Positions 1 to 12,100 of a stretch of 64,000 nt of DNA are shown here, piece after piece. This DNA is from Bursaphelenchus xylophilus. Its lineage: Eukaryota > Nematoda > Chromadorea > Rhabditida > Aphelenchoididae. How positions within the stretch are numbered: the first letter of the stretch is position 1; the number at the start of each line of letters is the position of its first letter. The position numbers were made by a program, and so were the translations under genes. Below the pieces are notes generated by a model, which saw nothing but the letters and a program-made list of their open reading frames with translations, ran no database searches and had not been told where the DNA came from. The DNA lies in contig CAJFCV020000005.1 in the NCBI GenBank assembly GCA_904066235.2, positions 2,294,001 to 2,358,000 of the forward strand. Direction: 5' to 3'.

Positions 1-51
1 GAAAAATTAAAAATTATTTACTAAACTCATCGCCTATACAGCATGGGGACC

Positions 52-997
52 CCTTTTTGTGGAAGTTTTGATTGTGGTTGAAGAATAGAGCACGTGGAGT
101 AGTGCATGAGAGTTTGGAAGAGAAATTTTGGGGATAAACCTGTATTTTATGGAATAGACGGGATTTTTTGGGAAGATTGGATGTTTTGAAGGAATTTTTG
201 GATTTTACAGATAGGTTTGAGAAGTTTTTTTGAGAAGTATTGGATCCTCAGGGCGCTGATTGAGGTGTCGGAAAAAATTATGGCAAGGGGAGACTAAATG
301 GATGGCTTTTGTTTGTTTTTTCTTTACGTTTAAAGTTTAATATCAGATATTTGAGAGGTTTAGAAGCTGATATTATGGTCTGCCGCCGACTTTTAGACTG
401 TACAGTGACGGACCTGATCCAGTGGCCAAAAACGTACCATTTTGCATACAGAAAGTATCGAAAAATACCTCCCTCTTCAAGTTAAAAAAACCCGATTTCA
501 AAAGCGCGCCCACTCTTTTTGTGTGGGAAAGGGCGCGCCCTTCAAAACGAAGTTTTTCACTTGGAGAAAGAGGCATTTTGCTACATTTTTGGAAATTCCC
601 AGATGCAAAATGGTACATTTTTTGCCATTGGATGAGGTCCGTCACTGTACAGACTAAAAGTCAGCTGTAGACCCTAATATCAGCGTCTAGACCTCTCAAA
701 TATCTTATATTGAACTTTAAACGTAAAGAAAAAACAAACAAAAACCATCCATTTGGTCTCCCCTTGCCATATTTTTTTTCGACAACTCACTTTGCGCCCT
801 GAGGATCCAATACGTCTCAAACCTCGATGTAAAATCCAAAAATTCCTTCAAAACATCCAATCTTCCCAAAAAATCCCCGTTTATCCCATAAAATTCAAGT
901 TTATCACAAAATCTCTTTCCCAAATTCCTCCAAACTCTCATAAACTACTCAACGTCCTCTATTCTTCAACCACAATCGAAACTTCTCCCCAAAAAAC
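52..997. repeat. Large palindrome around MITE A1, in the reductase intron
   Basis: The arms 52-402 and 648-997 are inverted copies of one another with scattered mismatches and small indels. Their centre is exactly the family-A MITE at 403-647. The outer arms have no other copy in the window, so they look like locally duplicated intron DNA, not part of the mobile unit. Confidence 0.9.
403..647. mobile_element. Family-A palindromic MITE, copy A1 (TA target)
   Basis: Begins CAGTGACGGACCTGATCC and ends with its inverse, flanked by TA on both sides. Internally it is almost wholly self-complementary around GGGCGCGCCC. TA target and CAGTG ends are the Tc1/mariner hallmark. The small ORFs inside are by-products of the palindrome. 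Confidence 0.9.
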
Positions 998-1079
998 TTG
1001 ATTATCACTCTCAAAGCTGAAAAACCCCTTCAAAACCTCCAAAACATCTTCCACACCCCCAAACATCACAATTCCTCAC

Positions 1080-4000
1080 CTTAAAATGCAGAGTGGTGCA
1101 CTTCGGATAGTTGGGGCTTGCAATGAAGACATTCAGCGACTGGCTTTGATCAATGAACGGTCCTCGGTCGGCGGCCATTCGCACCAAGTCCAACTGTTTG
1201 ATTTCCCAGACAGTCTTGTAGATCTCCTTCAATTCCTCCGGCAGATCCAAGTTCTGAACGCTTCCGTTGTCTCGCATGATGTCATACATCATGTCCTTGT
1301 TCCATCGGCCGATTGCGATCAAATCACGGACCAAATGTTGGTTGACGACCTGGAAATCGCCCTTGGTCACTCTTCTCGTGTACATGTTGGAGGTGTAGGG
1401 TTCAAAGGCCTCGTTATTGCCCAGGATCTGGGCAGTGGAGGCGGTGGGCATCGGAGCGACGAGGAGGGAATTGCGGCAACCATATTTGGCGACCTTGGCC
1501 CTGAGGGAATCCCAGTCCCAGAGATCTGTGGGTTTTACACCCCAGAGGTCGGGTTGAAGCTGGCCTTTGGACATTGGAGAGCCCTCGTAGGTCTCGTAGG
1601 GTCCAAACTCCTTGGCCAACTCGCATGAGGCCTCCAGGGCCGCATGGTAGATGGTCTCGAAGATCTGAATGTTGAGGAGCTTGGCCTTGTCGCTGGTGAA
1701 CGGCAGTCTCATCAGCATAAAGGCGTCGGCCAGACCCTGGACTCCGATTCCGATGGGACGATGGCGGAGATTGGACTTGCGCGCCTCTTCGATGGGGTAG
1801 TAATTGACATCAATCACCTGGAAGGACAAGAATAAGACCAGAAATTGTCGTAAAATTTCTCAAATTAAAAAATTTTCAAAAAAACAGCCTAAAACAATAT
1901 AACAAATCCATTGCAGGCCCAAAATTTCCCATCCAATTCCTTTATAACGACTTCCAAAACCATGAATTGGCCTTCGATTTTCATTTCAAATCAATTTACC
2001 TACAAAAACACAAAAAATCTATCAAATTTCTATAAATTCCCCTAAAACAATATAAAAAATCCCTTCTAATCCCCTAATTTCACGTTCAAATACATCATTA
2101 TCATTTCCAAAAACCTTCAAGACTTACAAAACTCCAAATATTTTCGCCTTTATCTACTACAATATCCGAAAAACGCCTCAAAACCCCGATTTCCTTCTAC
2201 AATTTTGTCCGAAACTCCCCCAAATCTCTCATACCTTGTTCAAATTCTTGGCGACCACCTTGGTGACATCATGGAGCTTCTGGAAGTCGAAGGATCTCTC
2301 ACTATTATTTCCATTTCTTTCGTCCTTGATGATCACAAACCGGTTCAACGCGATGGATGCCAAGTTGCACACCGCGACCTCGTCCGGCGAGGAGTATTCG
2401 ATGATCTCCGTGCACAAGTTGGAGCACTTGATGGTGCCCAAATTTTGCTGATTCGACTTTCGGTTGCAATGATCCTTGTAGACCATATAAGGCAATCCAG
2501 TTTCGCATTGGGACTTGATGATTGCTTGCCAGAGATCACGAGCGCGGACCTGGCGACGGTAGCGGTTCTCGGCTTCGTATCTACAAAGAAAAACATCAAT
2601 TTTGATATCTTTGCATCAAGTATAACATTCTTTTTGATCTAAATTAACAAAAAAAATAATGAAAAGTGCTCACCCTTCATACAGCTTCTCAAACTCCTCT
2701 CCCCAGCAGTCGGGAAGACCGGGACATTCATCAGGGCTCATCAAAGACCACATTCCATCGGATTGGACACGCTTCATAAAAATGTCGGGGACCCAAAGAG
2801 CAGTGAACAGATCGCGACATCTTCGGTCTTCCGGGCCTACATTGAGACGGAGTTCGCAAAAATCAAAGATATCCGCGTGCCATGGCTCCAGGTATATGGC
2901 GAAGGCACCGGGACGCTAAAACAGCGAAAAATTATGACATCTTGGAGAAAAACTTTATGTAAATCATTTCAAAGCAAATGAACTGTAGCTAAATTTAACA
3001 TAAATCCTCTACAGGGCTCATCCAACACATACATCATCTTATCCATCCATAAAAAGTCCAGTCAAGCTCTAAAAACCCAAAAATAATATCAATTCTTACC
3101 CTTCCTCCTTGATCAACATATTTCGCGGTCATCTCAAAGTTCTTCAACATGGGGACGATTCCAGTTGAACGATCGGGATTTCCACCAATCTTGGCTCCCT
3201 TCGCACGGATATTATGGATGTTGAGACCAATTCCGCCGGCGCATTTCGAGATCATAGCGCACCTCTTGAGCGTGGTGTAGATTCCATCGATGGAATCGTC
3301 GGCCATGGTCAGAAGGAAGCAGCTAGACAGCTGGGGAATTGGAGTACCGGCATTGAAGAGGGTGGGAGTGGCGTGGGTAAACCAACGCTCGGACATCAAG
3401 TTGTAGGTCTAAAGTGATATAAATTTAATCAAAACCAATGTCGAAGCATCCAAAATAAGGTTTGAGAGGACAAGAAGAATCATAGTCTGCCATGTCAGAC
3501 ATAACTCAACCACCAAATCACATCAACTGAATCAAGATTTCAAAAAATTATATTACACTGGGTAGACCTCCTAAAAATGCCAAAAACATAAAAAATCTAA
3601 GTCTTACCTCAATAGCAGCATCAATGTCGTACATATGGATTCCCAAGGCAACTCTCATGAACATGAACTGAGGTCTTTCCACGATTTTTCCATCCACCTT
3701 CAACAAATAAGCCCTTTCCAAAGTTCGGAACCCAAAGTAAGTGAAATCAAAGTCTCGGCTGTGGATGATGGCGTCATCCAAGCGCTTGGCATTGCTCATC
3801 ACCACATCGTACAAGTCCTTCGAGACAAGCGGTTTCGGCTCACCATAGCTGATGTTGTTGTAGAGGGTCTCAACGACTTCACTGAACTTCTTGGAGGTTT
3901 CCTTCTGCAGATTGGAGACGGCGATTCGACCAGCGAGTACCATGTAGTCCGGGTGCTCCACAGAGAGGGTAGATGCAACGTTGGCGGCGTATTCGTCGAG

Positions 4001-4453
4001 TTGGCTAGTGGTGATTCCATCGAAAATTCCTTGAACAACAACTTTGGTGATGTCAATCTGAAAGAATGTGGAATTTAAAGCTGCAACGGGCCATATTCTA
4101 CAATGCCAACAAAATATTTTTTAGTCTGCAACATTTTCCCTCATTTTGTAGCCAAGAGTAACACTTGTCCCAACCTCTACGACAATGAGTCAAGTCTTCC
4201 TTCGCCGCTACAAAAAACCTCAATTCTCCCCCTTCCCACAACAGATCCATCAGAAACTTCTTCTTGACTTCCTCTAAACATCAAAACCCCCAAAAAATTC
4301 TAATCTAAACTCTCAAAACAAAAATTTTGTCAAACAACTTACTGGATCAACATATTCCCGGTTCAGACCATAACTCAAACTCTCGATACGATGAGTAATC
4401 TTGTCAAAGAGCATCATTTGCTTCCGACCATCGCGCTTGATAACGTAATGCAT
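1080..4453 (-). CDS. rnr-1: Ribonucleoside-diphosphate reductase large subunit, 3' end beyond window
   Basis: Class Ia ribonucleotide reductase alpha subunit, which reduces NDPs to dNDPs in the cytosol with the small subunit. Exons read on the minus strand: 4453-4343, 4057-3608, 3408-3100, 2915-2674, 2580-2235 and 1817-1080, all with GT/AG borders and one open frame of 732 codons. Visible marks are the ATP cone near the N-terminus (VIKRDGR), the redox cysteine in QLSSCFLL, the active-site NLCTE with its Cys and Glu, the partner cysteine in AVCNLAS, and [15 protein letters not shown]. The C-terminal part (the YY radical-path tyrosines and the CxxC tail, about 60-70 residues in the family) must lie left of position 1. 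The ATG is fixed by homology and by an acceptor 42 bases upstream. Oddity: exons 3 and 4 join as GGRRPG where the family has GGNKRPG (specificity loop 2), one residue short. Confidence 0.96.
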
Positions 4454-4497
4454 CTTGGAGATACGAAGAGGTTGGAAGAAGGGGTTAGTTAAGGTCT
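4454..4497 (-). other. 5' UTR and 3' splice acceptor of the reductase gene
   Basis: On the minus strand TTTCAG (AG at 4497-4496) precedes a 42-base leader that ends at the ATG. No upstream ORF joins in frame, so this is either a spliced-leader trans-splice site or the end of a 5' UTR intron whose first exon lies near the E2F-like sites at about 5.4 kb. Confidence 0.6.
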
Positions 4498-4714
4498 GAA
4501 ATCGAGATCTTAGATGGATAATGGACTTATAATGAAAATAAGGGCTGTAACACGAAAATTAAAGGTCATTTTATATCTATCAGGGTTCCATTACAGACAA
4601 CTTTTATGAGTTATGTTACACTTGGCAGATTGATGTCAAGTATAATGTAAAAATACGCGAGTGCTGAGAGTACAACCTTCAAGAACGTTAAAAGAGCAAT
4701 TTCAGAACAACTTA

Positions 4715-4969
4715 CAGTGGGGGACCTGATCCAGTGTCAAAAAACATACCATTTTGCATCCGGGAGGTATCAAAAATGTGGCAAAATGCTTCCCTCTCCA
4801 AGTGAAAAAACTGAGACTTCAAAAGCGCGCCCGCTCTGTTCGTGAGGGGAAAGGCGCACCTTTCAAAACGAAGTTTTTTACTTGGAGAGGGAGGCATTTT
4901 GCCATATTTTGAAATACTTCCTGGATGCAAAATGGTACGTTTTTCGCCACTGGATCAGGTCCCCCACTG
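4715..4969. mobile_element. Family-A palindromic MITE, copy A2
   Basis: Same fold-back unit as A1: TA-CAGTGGGGGACCTGATCC at the left and the inverse at the right, followed by TA. It lies upstream of the reductase leader. The flanks are not inverted copies here, so the larger palindrome seen at A1 and A3 is not an intrinsic part of the element. Confidence 0.9.
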
Positions 4970-5356
4970 TAGACTCTGTGGAACCAAAACCCCGCCGTAA
5001 AGTTGGGGAATTTTCGTTATTTTCACCATGGATAAGGTCGCAGAATACTAACCATCAGATCTTTTCGCAATGTTATGAAATCCCACTAAAGGTTGCATAA
5101 TTTTATTCTTTCTCTATTCTCACAAGGACAACCCAAACATTCGCCTATCAAAATTCTCGGCTATATTACCCATGACCAATTAAGCTTCGCAAAAATTCCG
5201 AAAACCCCGCTTAGCAGTCGTTTCAAAGCCCATAAAACTGTGGTAAATACAAAAGCGTTTCTCTTTTTACCGTATACCAGCCGACTCGGCATCGCCCAGA
5301 TGTCCTCATATCTCCGGAGAGCGGCGCAAAAATTCCCCCATCTCAAGCGACGCCGA

Positions 5357-5437
5357 TTTCGCGCCAAAATCGTCTACCCCGCCCTCGTTTCGGGAAACCC
5401 GTCGGCTGGCACTAGGCAGCCAAAATGTCCCGCCAAA
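5357..5437 (-). promoter_or_regulatory. Two E2F/DP-like sites in the probable reductase promoter
   Basis: TTTCGCGCCAAA at 5357-5368 is the classic two-sided E2F site. TCCCGCCAAA at 5428-5437 (TTTGGCGGGA on the minus strand) is a second consensus match. Both lie in a GC-richer patch (about 5280-5450) some 0.9 kb upstream of the reductase ATG. Reductase genes are established E2F targets at the G1/S transition, so the site type fits the gene. Which transcript starts here is inference. Confidence 0.6.
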
Positions 5438-5519
5438 CCGCTTTTGTATGAATTTTGTAAGAACAACAAGCGTTCTCGAGTTCTTCAAAAATCTGATAAA
5501 ATCTCCCTCTTTTTTTGAA

Positions 5520-6973
5520 ACTTTCCCTCGATTTTTAGACGGAAAACGATAAGCCCTAAGGACAAAAGAAACAAAAACTACAAAAACGTACCTTGAGGCA
5601 ACAATAAATTGACAATAACAGAGTATCAAATCAGATTTTAGTGGAAATTTTAGAAAATTAGAGAGAAAACAACGGAATTTCGAAAAATACTTTAGAAATT
5701 TTGTTTTTTTCGGAATAAAAAGAGAGCGAATGGCCACAGGACAGAAAGTGGCTTCGAAACCTTGTGCTTGAGTTTCAGTGCGAGGCTTTTTCCAGAGAAA
5801 AATAACGAATTTTCAAAAAAACACCTTCTTTTAGGCCAATATTAGAAAATTTTTTTGAACGAAGTATAAAATAACGTGAACTTAGACTAATTCAGGAATG
5901 TGTGGGCTCTTCAGGTCACATTCATTCAGCTCCGTCTTTTTCCGGGGCAATTTTTGCGCAAAAACACGAGGCATTTCCAAGAAAACCTTTTTTTAAGCCA
6001 AACTTGAAAAAAAATCTGGTGAGGTTTAGATTAATTTTAATAAAGGCTTATCTTGGAGCCTGAGGCCCTCAGGACATGTTATCTACACTTCATCTATCTT
6101 CATAAGGAATTCCAAACAAAATTTTCAAGAACACCTGATTTTAGGTTAAATTTTTAAGAAAATTGAAATTTCCACCCAAACTGATAAAGATCCCGGCAAA
6201 TCTTGAAATCTCTAAAGCCCTCAGGTCATGTTCCTCCTACTACATATACATTTCTGACTCAAAACCCCATGATTTTCCACCAGGAACACCTTCAGCTGAT
6301 GTTGCCCATGAGCTCCAAGCATTACCTCAAGATGTCCGCGACGAAGAAAAATTACCGCACAACACACTGTCCTTGAGCTTGCTGTATGACGAAAAGCTCG
6401 GGGGAAAAATGCGGTCCGACAATTTTTTGTCTCGGACTTTTTCGAATACGAAAAATTGCGCGTCCGGCTGGTCCCAGCGCGAAGTGGCATCCGTTTTTGT
6501 AGAACTCAAAATTCAAACATTTACACTTGACAAAATTGCGTTTTATTATAATAAATTACTCTGAAATCCCATCAAAGGGCAAAGGGATCGAATTTTTGTT
6601 ATCTTCGATATCATTTTAGCTTACTGAGTCTAGTACAATGTCAACAAATGTCAGTTTTTAAAATAATGTCAAACACACCTGAAAATGTCTATAGTAATGC
6701 TCAGTTTGGTTTCTGCTACCCGCAATTCATGTCAATCACCTTGAAATGTTCGTATTTTACGCTACACGAGCACTCCTGTTCAGTCCCACCACGAAAACAA
6801 TCGTTTGGCATTCTGTTTTTTCATTATATTTTTCCTGATTTCGTCAGGAAAAGTGATTGTTTTCTCTTTTTGCCATCTTTTCTGGACCGGGTTTGATGTC
6901 ATTTGCTTGGATTAACGTGCTTTGAAATGTTCATTTGATTTTAGACCATCTTGGTATAATGTTGCTTTTTCAG
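5520..6973. other. Divergent intergenic region between reductase and PA28-gamma
   Basis: AT-rich spacer with a GC-richer patch at about 6280-6490, the likely promoter side of the PA28-gamma gene. Open frames cross the patch on both strands, including 133 codons on plus at 6163-6564, but none shows a recognisable family or splice context. I see no supported gene. Confidence 0.4.
6965..6973 (+). promoter_or_regulatory. Probable spliced-leader trans-splice acceptor
   Basis: CTTTTTCAG abuts the ATG of the PA28-gamma gene with no 5' UTR left over. A 3' splice site directly on the start codon, with no visible upstream donor-exon pair, is typical of nematode SL trans-splicing. Confidence 0.5.
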
Positions 6974-8534
6974 ATGAAGGCTGACACCAAAGTTAACGGA
7001 ATCAACTTGAAAAAGGTAGGGAAAGGGGCAATAAGCGTGCGTAGCGAGTCTAGCACTCTAATTTTAGCTGCTGCTTTTATAGTGCTTATATTTTTGCTAT
7101 GGATAATATAGCTTTAATTTTTTGATGGTAAAAAAGCAAAAAATGGAGGTAGAACTTTTTGTACATCCTAAAACAAGCAATTTTCAGTTGAACGAGTACA
7201 AATCCGAGCTTCTCCACGAGGCTGAAGATCTTGTTTTGAATGGATTTCCGGCGAAAGTTGTTAAATTCAACGAATTGTTGAATAGTCCTGAATTTTCTCA
7301 TGGCAGGCTAAGCGAACTCCTACCTGACGTCGATTCCATTGTTCCGATCCCTCGCAAGGTGGGACAAGATGCGATGGAATGCGATACACCGGCTAAAAAG
7401 ATCAAGGGAGACGGTGGTACCTGTAAGTTTATTTTTATTGCTTCTCTGATTTTAGGCTCAAAAACAAGGAGAGAGAGGTTGATTGAAGTGAACAATGAGG
7501 TCTCAAGTAAATTTAAAAAATATGCCGAATTGCAAAAATCCGTATTTTACCTAAACTTTTTGTGAAAATTCAAAATTGGAGCCAGTTTTCCTGTTTTTTC
7601 AAGAAATCAGAAAAATCCTGTGAAGCTAAGCAAAATTTTGATGTTTTCTGGCGTTTACTGCAGTATACTGTAATTATACCGCTTTCTGGACCATTAAAGC
7701 CACATTTGATTAATCTGTCTACGTAAAATTTCATAAAAAAAAATTCATAACAGCATACATCCAAAAACCTATGTTCTTCATCATTTCAGCTACTCCGGTC
7801 TACGTCTTCAGTGGCGGAGTTGTCCCCTCAAACGCCAAGCTCACTGCCATGACTTCCTCAACCCGTGAACTTATCAGAGCAACAGTTGAAGAGATCAACA
7901 AGGTTAAAATGTGGATTATTTTCCTGATTCCTCGAATTGAAGATGGAAATAACTTTGGTGTCTCGATCCAAGAAGAGGCTCTGAACGAAGTGAGGACAGT
8001 TGAATCAGAAGCCGCCACTTTCTACGATCAAATGTCCAGATATTTCTTGAGCAGGGCTGAGTTGGTGGTCAAAGCCGCGAAATATCCGCATGTGGTGAGT
8101 TTGAAGGGTTGTTGAATTGAATTTGGATGTTTAGGGCGCTGTAGCATGCCTTGGAAGGATTTGGGGCATATTCTGGAGATTTTGAAGAATCTCCGGTAGG
8201 AAACATTGTAGTGAAAGGTGTATCTTGTTTAGGAATAGCCTACATAAGTAAGAGTTTATAATGCTTTAGATTCCCCCCGGTTTCAAGTTTTCGTGGCGAG
8301 ACCCAAAAATAATGGAAAATTCCGAAAACTCAAAATTACAGTAATCCCAACCCTCTCAAATTTCAGGAAGACTACCGCAGAGCCATCCTCGACGTGGATG
8401 AAAAGCAGTTCATCAACATTCGACTCGTTTTAATGGAGACTCGCAACCATTTGGCCACTCTTCACGACATGATCACCAAGAATCTGGAGAAGATCAAAAA
8501 GCCCCGCTCATCCCACAACGAACACATGTACTGA
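6974..8534 (+). CDS. psme-3: Proteasome activator PA28-gamma (REG-gamma)
   Basis: Nuclear 11S activator that caps the 20S proteasome as a ring and stimulates ATP- and ubiquitin-independent degradation. Exons 6974-7015, 7188-7422, 7790-8094 and 8367-8534 give 249 residues; the human protein has about 254. The family signature RIEDGNNFGVSIQEE, which contains the activation loop, is almost unchanged. It is followed by RTVESEA, AKYPHV and a C-terminus ending HMY. The variable insert between the helices contains a basic KKIK patch, as expected for a nuclear form. The ATG immediately follows the acceptor TTTTTCAG, as in trans-spliced nematode genes. The gene is convergent with the DCAF7-like gene (stop codons 576 bases apart). 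Confidence 0.95.
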
Positions 8535-8635
8535 TTGTTCGATCGCTAAAATCGATTGTTTTGTTGACACTACCTTGTTGAATCACCTTGTTATACCCAC
8601 CCATGTTCATGAGTGGGCTTCACGTTCCCATTGCT

Positions 8636-8645
8636 AATAAATAAA
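8636..8645 (+). terminator. Poly(A) signal of the PA28-gamma gene
   Basis: AATAAATAAA lies about 100 bases after the TGA stop. It is the only signal hexamer before the convergent neighbour. Confidence 0.6.
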
Positions 8646-9109
8646 ATCCCTGTGGCTAAAAATTCGTGAGTTCTGGTGCAAGTGGGGTGTCATTTTCACT
8701 AATATACCTTGGAAAAGTTCGAAACAAAATACTGACTTTATTACGACGATATAAGTTATATTACCTTAGACATTTGTACAATATAAAACAAAAGTGTAAC
8801 GAACGGTGTCAACAAGTTTTAATGAAGTAGTGTAGAATGTTAGTATAGCCTCTAAAACATTCCCAGAGACCGTGGAAACGGGGATCCCGACGAGTTTTTG
8901 TGGAAAAAGGAGGTCAAGTTCGGGCGCAGATCGCCTAAACACAAGTTTAGGGCAAAATATTCCAAATATTTTTAAATTTTCAAACAAAAGAAGTCAAAAA
9001 TGCTTGATAAACAGATTGATCATAAGTTATTTGATTTTGGCTGAAGCTGGGGCGCAGCGCGGCAATATTAAAATTGGGGTTTTTGATGTTGTACTAGATG
9101 GAATTGTGT

Positions 9110-12100
9110 TCAGACCCGTAAGAGTTCAATCTTATTGTTGAATGCAATGGCAATCCAGTTGGAATAGGCGCCGGACCATCGAATTTTCGTGATCTCTCCG
9201 CCACCAGGGTAGGCCAAAATCGGCTCGTTTTCATGATGAACTTGCCAGATCAGGGCTTGACGATCGCTCGCTAAAAAGGTTTAAATTTATTTCCTTTGTA
9301 CTCCAAAAATGGGTGTAATCTTATATTGTAGTTTTTTATATTCTAAATATTACAAAAAAATGTCTTACAGCCAGTGCAAAGATGAATTGACGTGTGTGGA
9401 GCCCAATCCACGCTGTTAATTGGGCTGCCATGCTTTGTAAACCGCTGTAGGATCCGCGTGGGCATTCTGTGATCTCCGACGATCACCTGAAAATTATTTT
9501 TGAGTGTGTTGTCAACGACTTTGGTCGAAAATAAGGTAAAACTTTAAGACCTAATCAAACGTATTTTACATTATCATAGCTTTATCTACGATTTGATTTA
9601 CTTTTTGGTAGCTTTGAAACTCAAAACTAAAAAAAAATTGTAAAACCGAACTAGATCAGGGGTGTTAAAAAGCCTCGTCAGATCCCGACTATTTCTGCAC
9701 AATACGAGCAGATTTTTTTTGTGAACGCCTTAGGGTATCCTGATCTTCCTTTCTCACAAATTTCATCCGGATCTGTGAAATTATTACTGTTTTTAAATAA
9801 TCGTATTTTACTCTATTACAGTGGCGGAGCTGATCCAGTGACAAAAAACGGACCATTTTGCATCCAGAAAGTATCAAAAAATGTAGCAAAATGCCTCCCC
9901 CTCCAAGTAGAAAAACTTCGGCTTCAAAAGCGCACCCGCTCTTTTTGTGAGGGAAAGGGCGCGCTCTTCAAAACGAAGTTTTTTCACTTGGAGAGGGAGG
10001 CATTCTGCCACATTTTTTGATACTTCCCGGATGCAAAAGGGTACGGTTTTTGCCAATAGATTATGACCGACACTGTAATAGAGTAAAATACGTTTTTTTA
10101 AAGACAGTAATGACTTCAAGAAACATTGTCAGATCCGGATGAAATTTGTGAGAAAGGAAGATCGGGGTACCCTAAGGCGTTCACAAAAAAATCTAATCGT
10201 ATCATGCATAAATAGCCGGGATCATACAAGGCTTTTTAACACCCCTGATCTAGTTCGATTTTACAATTTTTTGTTTTTAATTTTGAGTTTCAAAGCAACT
10301 AAAAAGTAACTCAAATATTATGCAGAAACCGCCGAGATCTGACGAGGCGTTTTAACGCCCCTGAACTTTATGCATCGCTAAGCCTCCTTTAACCCCCTTT
10401 TACCTCACTAGAAGCCTGTTGGACCACCGCAAACTGAGTGGGTTCAATTTTATTGAAGGCGATATGATTCACCGGCAATCCGCTGCCATCCTCAAAAATG
10501 ATCTGCGAAGTTTTCATGTCCCTCAAGTCGAACAGTCTTGCCGAGCCATCCGCCGAGCATGTTGCGAAATTATGAAGGCCCCCGTTGTGTTTACAGAACT
10601 CAATATCGTGAACGGGACGATCGTGAGCGATCATCTGAGTTCGCATAGAGTATTTCAAGCGGTCCGAGGGCTCGTTGAACTTCGGCGGGACTTCAACTAT
10701 CGCTTTTTGGGCTTCCACGTCCCACACAGTGCATGTGGAGTCAATGCTTGAGGTCGCGATGAGAGCTGGATTCACCTCATTCCAATCCACCGAGGTTAGA
10801 GGGCCCATATAAGTGGCCGTTCGGTTCTGGAATGGGGGTTATAAGTTGGGAAAAAAGCCTTTATTTAATTTTACAAGCCAGAACTCATATTATCCATGAG
10901 ATAAAAAAAAAATATTTTTTTCAAAAAATGTTACAAAAATTACTCTGATCTAGTTAAAATCTCTGAATATATATAAAAGAATCCTGATTCTGCCATAAGC
11001 CAGTAGTAAATATCGATTTTGGACAAAAAATTATATTATCCATGACATCAAGAATCAAAACCTTTCCCAAAAACTGCCTTAATCAAGTCACTAACCCCTA
11101 CAAACCCTAAAAAACTCTCAATACACACCATTTCGTTCTCGCAAGTATTCAAAAAACACTCTTACCGAGAGCATTTTGGCTTCAAGAACAACTTCTTTTT
11201 TATCGGGATGATAGCTGTAGATTCTCAATTCTTTCGTGGCGGATGCAATAAGGTCGGGTTTTGTGTGGTCTGGGTCGGGGATGAAGTGAAGTTCGCAACT
11301 GGGGGTTCCAATATAAACATTACAAGTGGTGACCAGCTCTCCAATTTCCTCATCGTATTCGATGATGGACATCTAAAAAATTGGTAAAATACGCCTTGCA
11401 AATCATCAATTGTGTCTTTTTGGAATAGGAGAAAATGTCAGTGCGAGAGTCACAACAGGAAATTTCAAAAAATTTCAGTTTTTTTTTAATTGGACACTTT
11501 TCCCCAATTTTTGATCTGGAGATCAAAAATTGCAACTGACCGAATTTTTAAACAAGTTGTTTTTGTCTTTAATGGTCGAACAAGCCAATCGCAAACGTTG
11601 GTCTGGGTATTTTTTGTACGACCAGGCCATGGCGAACAGTTGATCTCTCCCTTCCCACTTATAAATTTCCTTTCTTTTCCCAGTCAATTGATGTTGTTCG
11701 GGTTTGCAGACACTCAGAATGTCGGTGGCGCTATTTGGAGCGAGTGCGGCACTGATTGACGATGGGATATTTGTTCCACCAATCTGTGGGACGTTTGCTT
11801 GGAGAAGGTTTGGTGTGATACCTAAAATGAGGTAAAAATGAAATGTCTAGATGATGAAACTAGTCAATTTGAAGCAGGCTTAGCCCATACGTTTTATTGT
11901 TCCCTATTTCAGCAAGAAATTGCAATAACGCCCTTCAAAAATATTAAATTTATATTACCCATGTCATCAAAAATCTTTTCTCAATTTTGTTATCTAAATC
12001 CATATCTTTTTATGTGAAACTTCCAAACCACGTTTAAGACACCTCAAGCTACCTATTAAAACTAACAAACACAATACCAGAGATCCACAGACAAAACCAT

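Noticed and set aside
373..670. ORFs of 70-90 codons on both strands
   Set aside because: They lie within the palindromic MITE A1; similar frames appear at every family-A copy (9721-10119, 20495-21016) and reflect self-complementarity.
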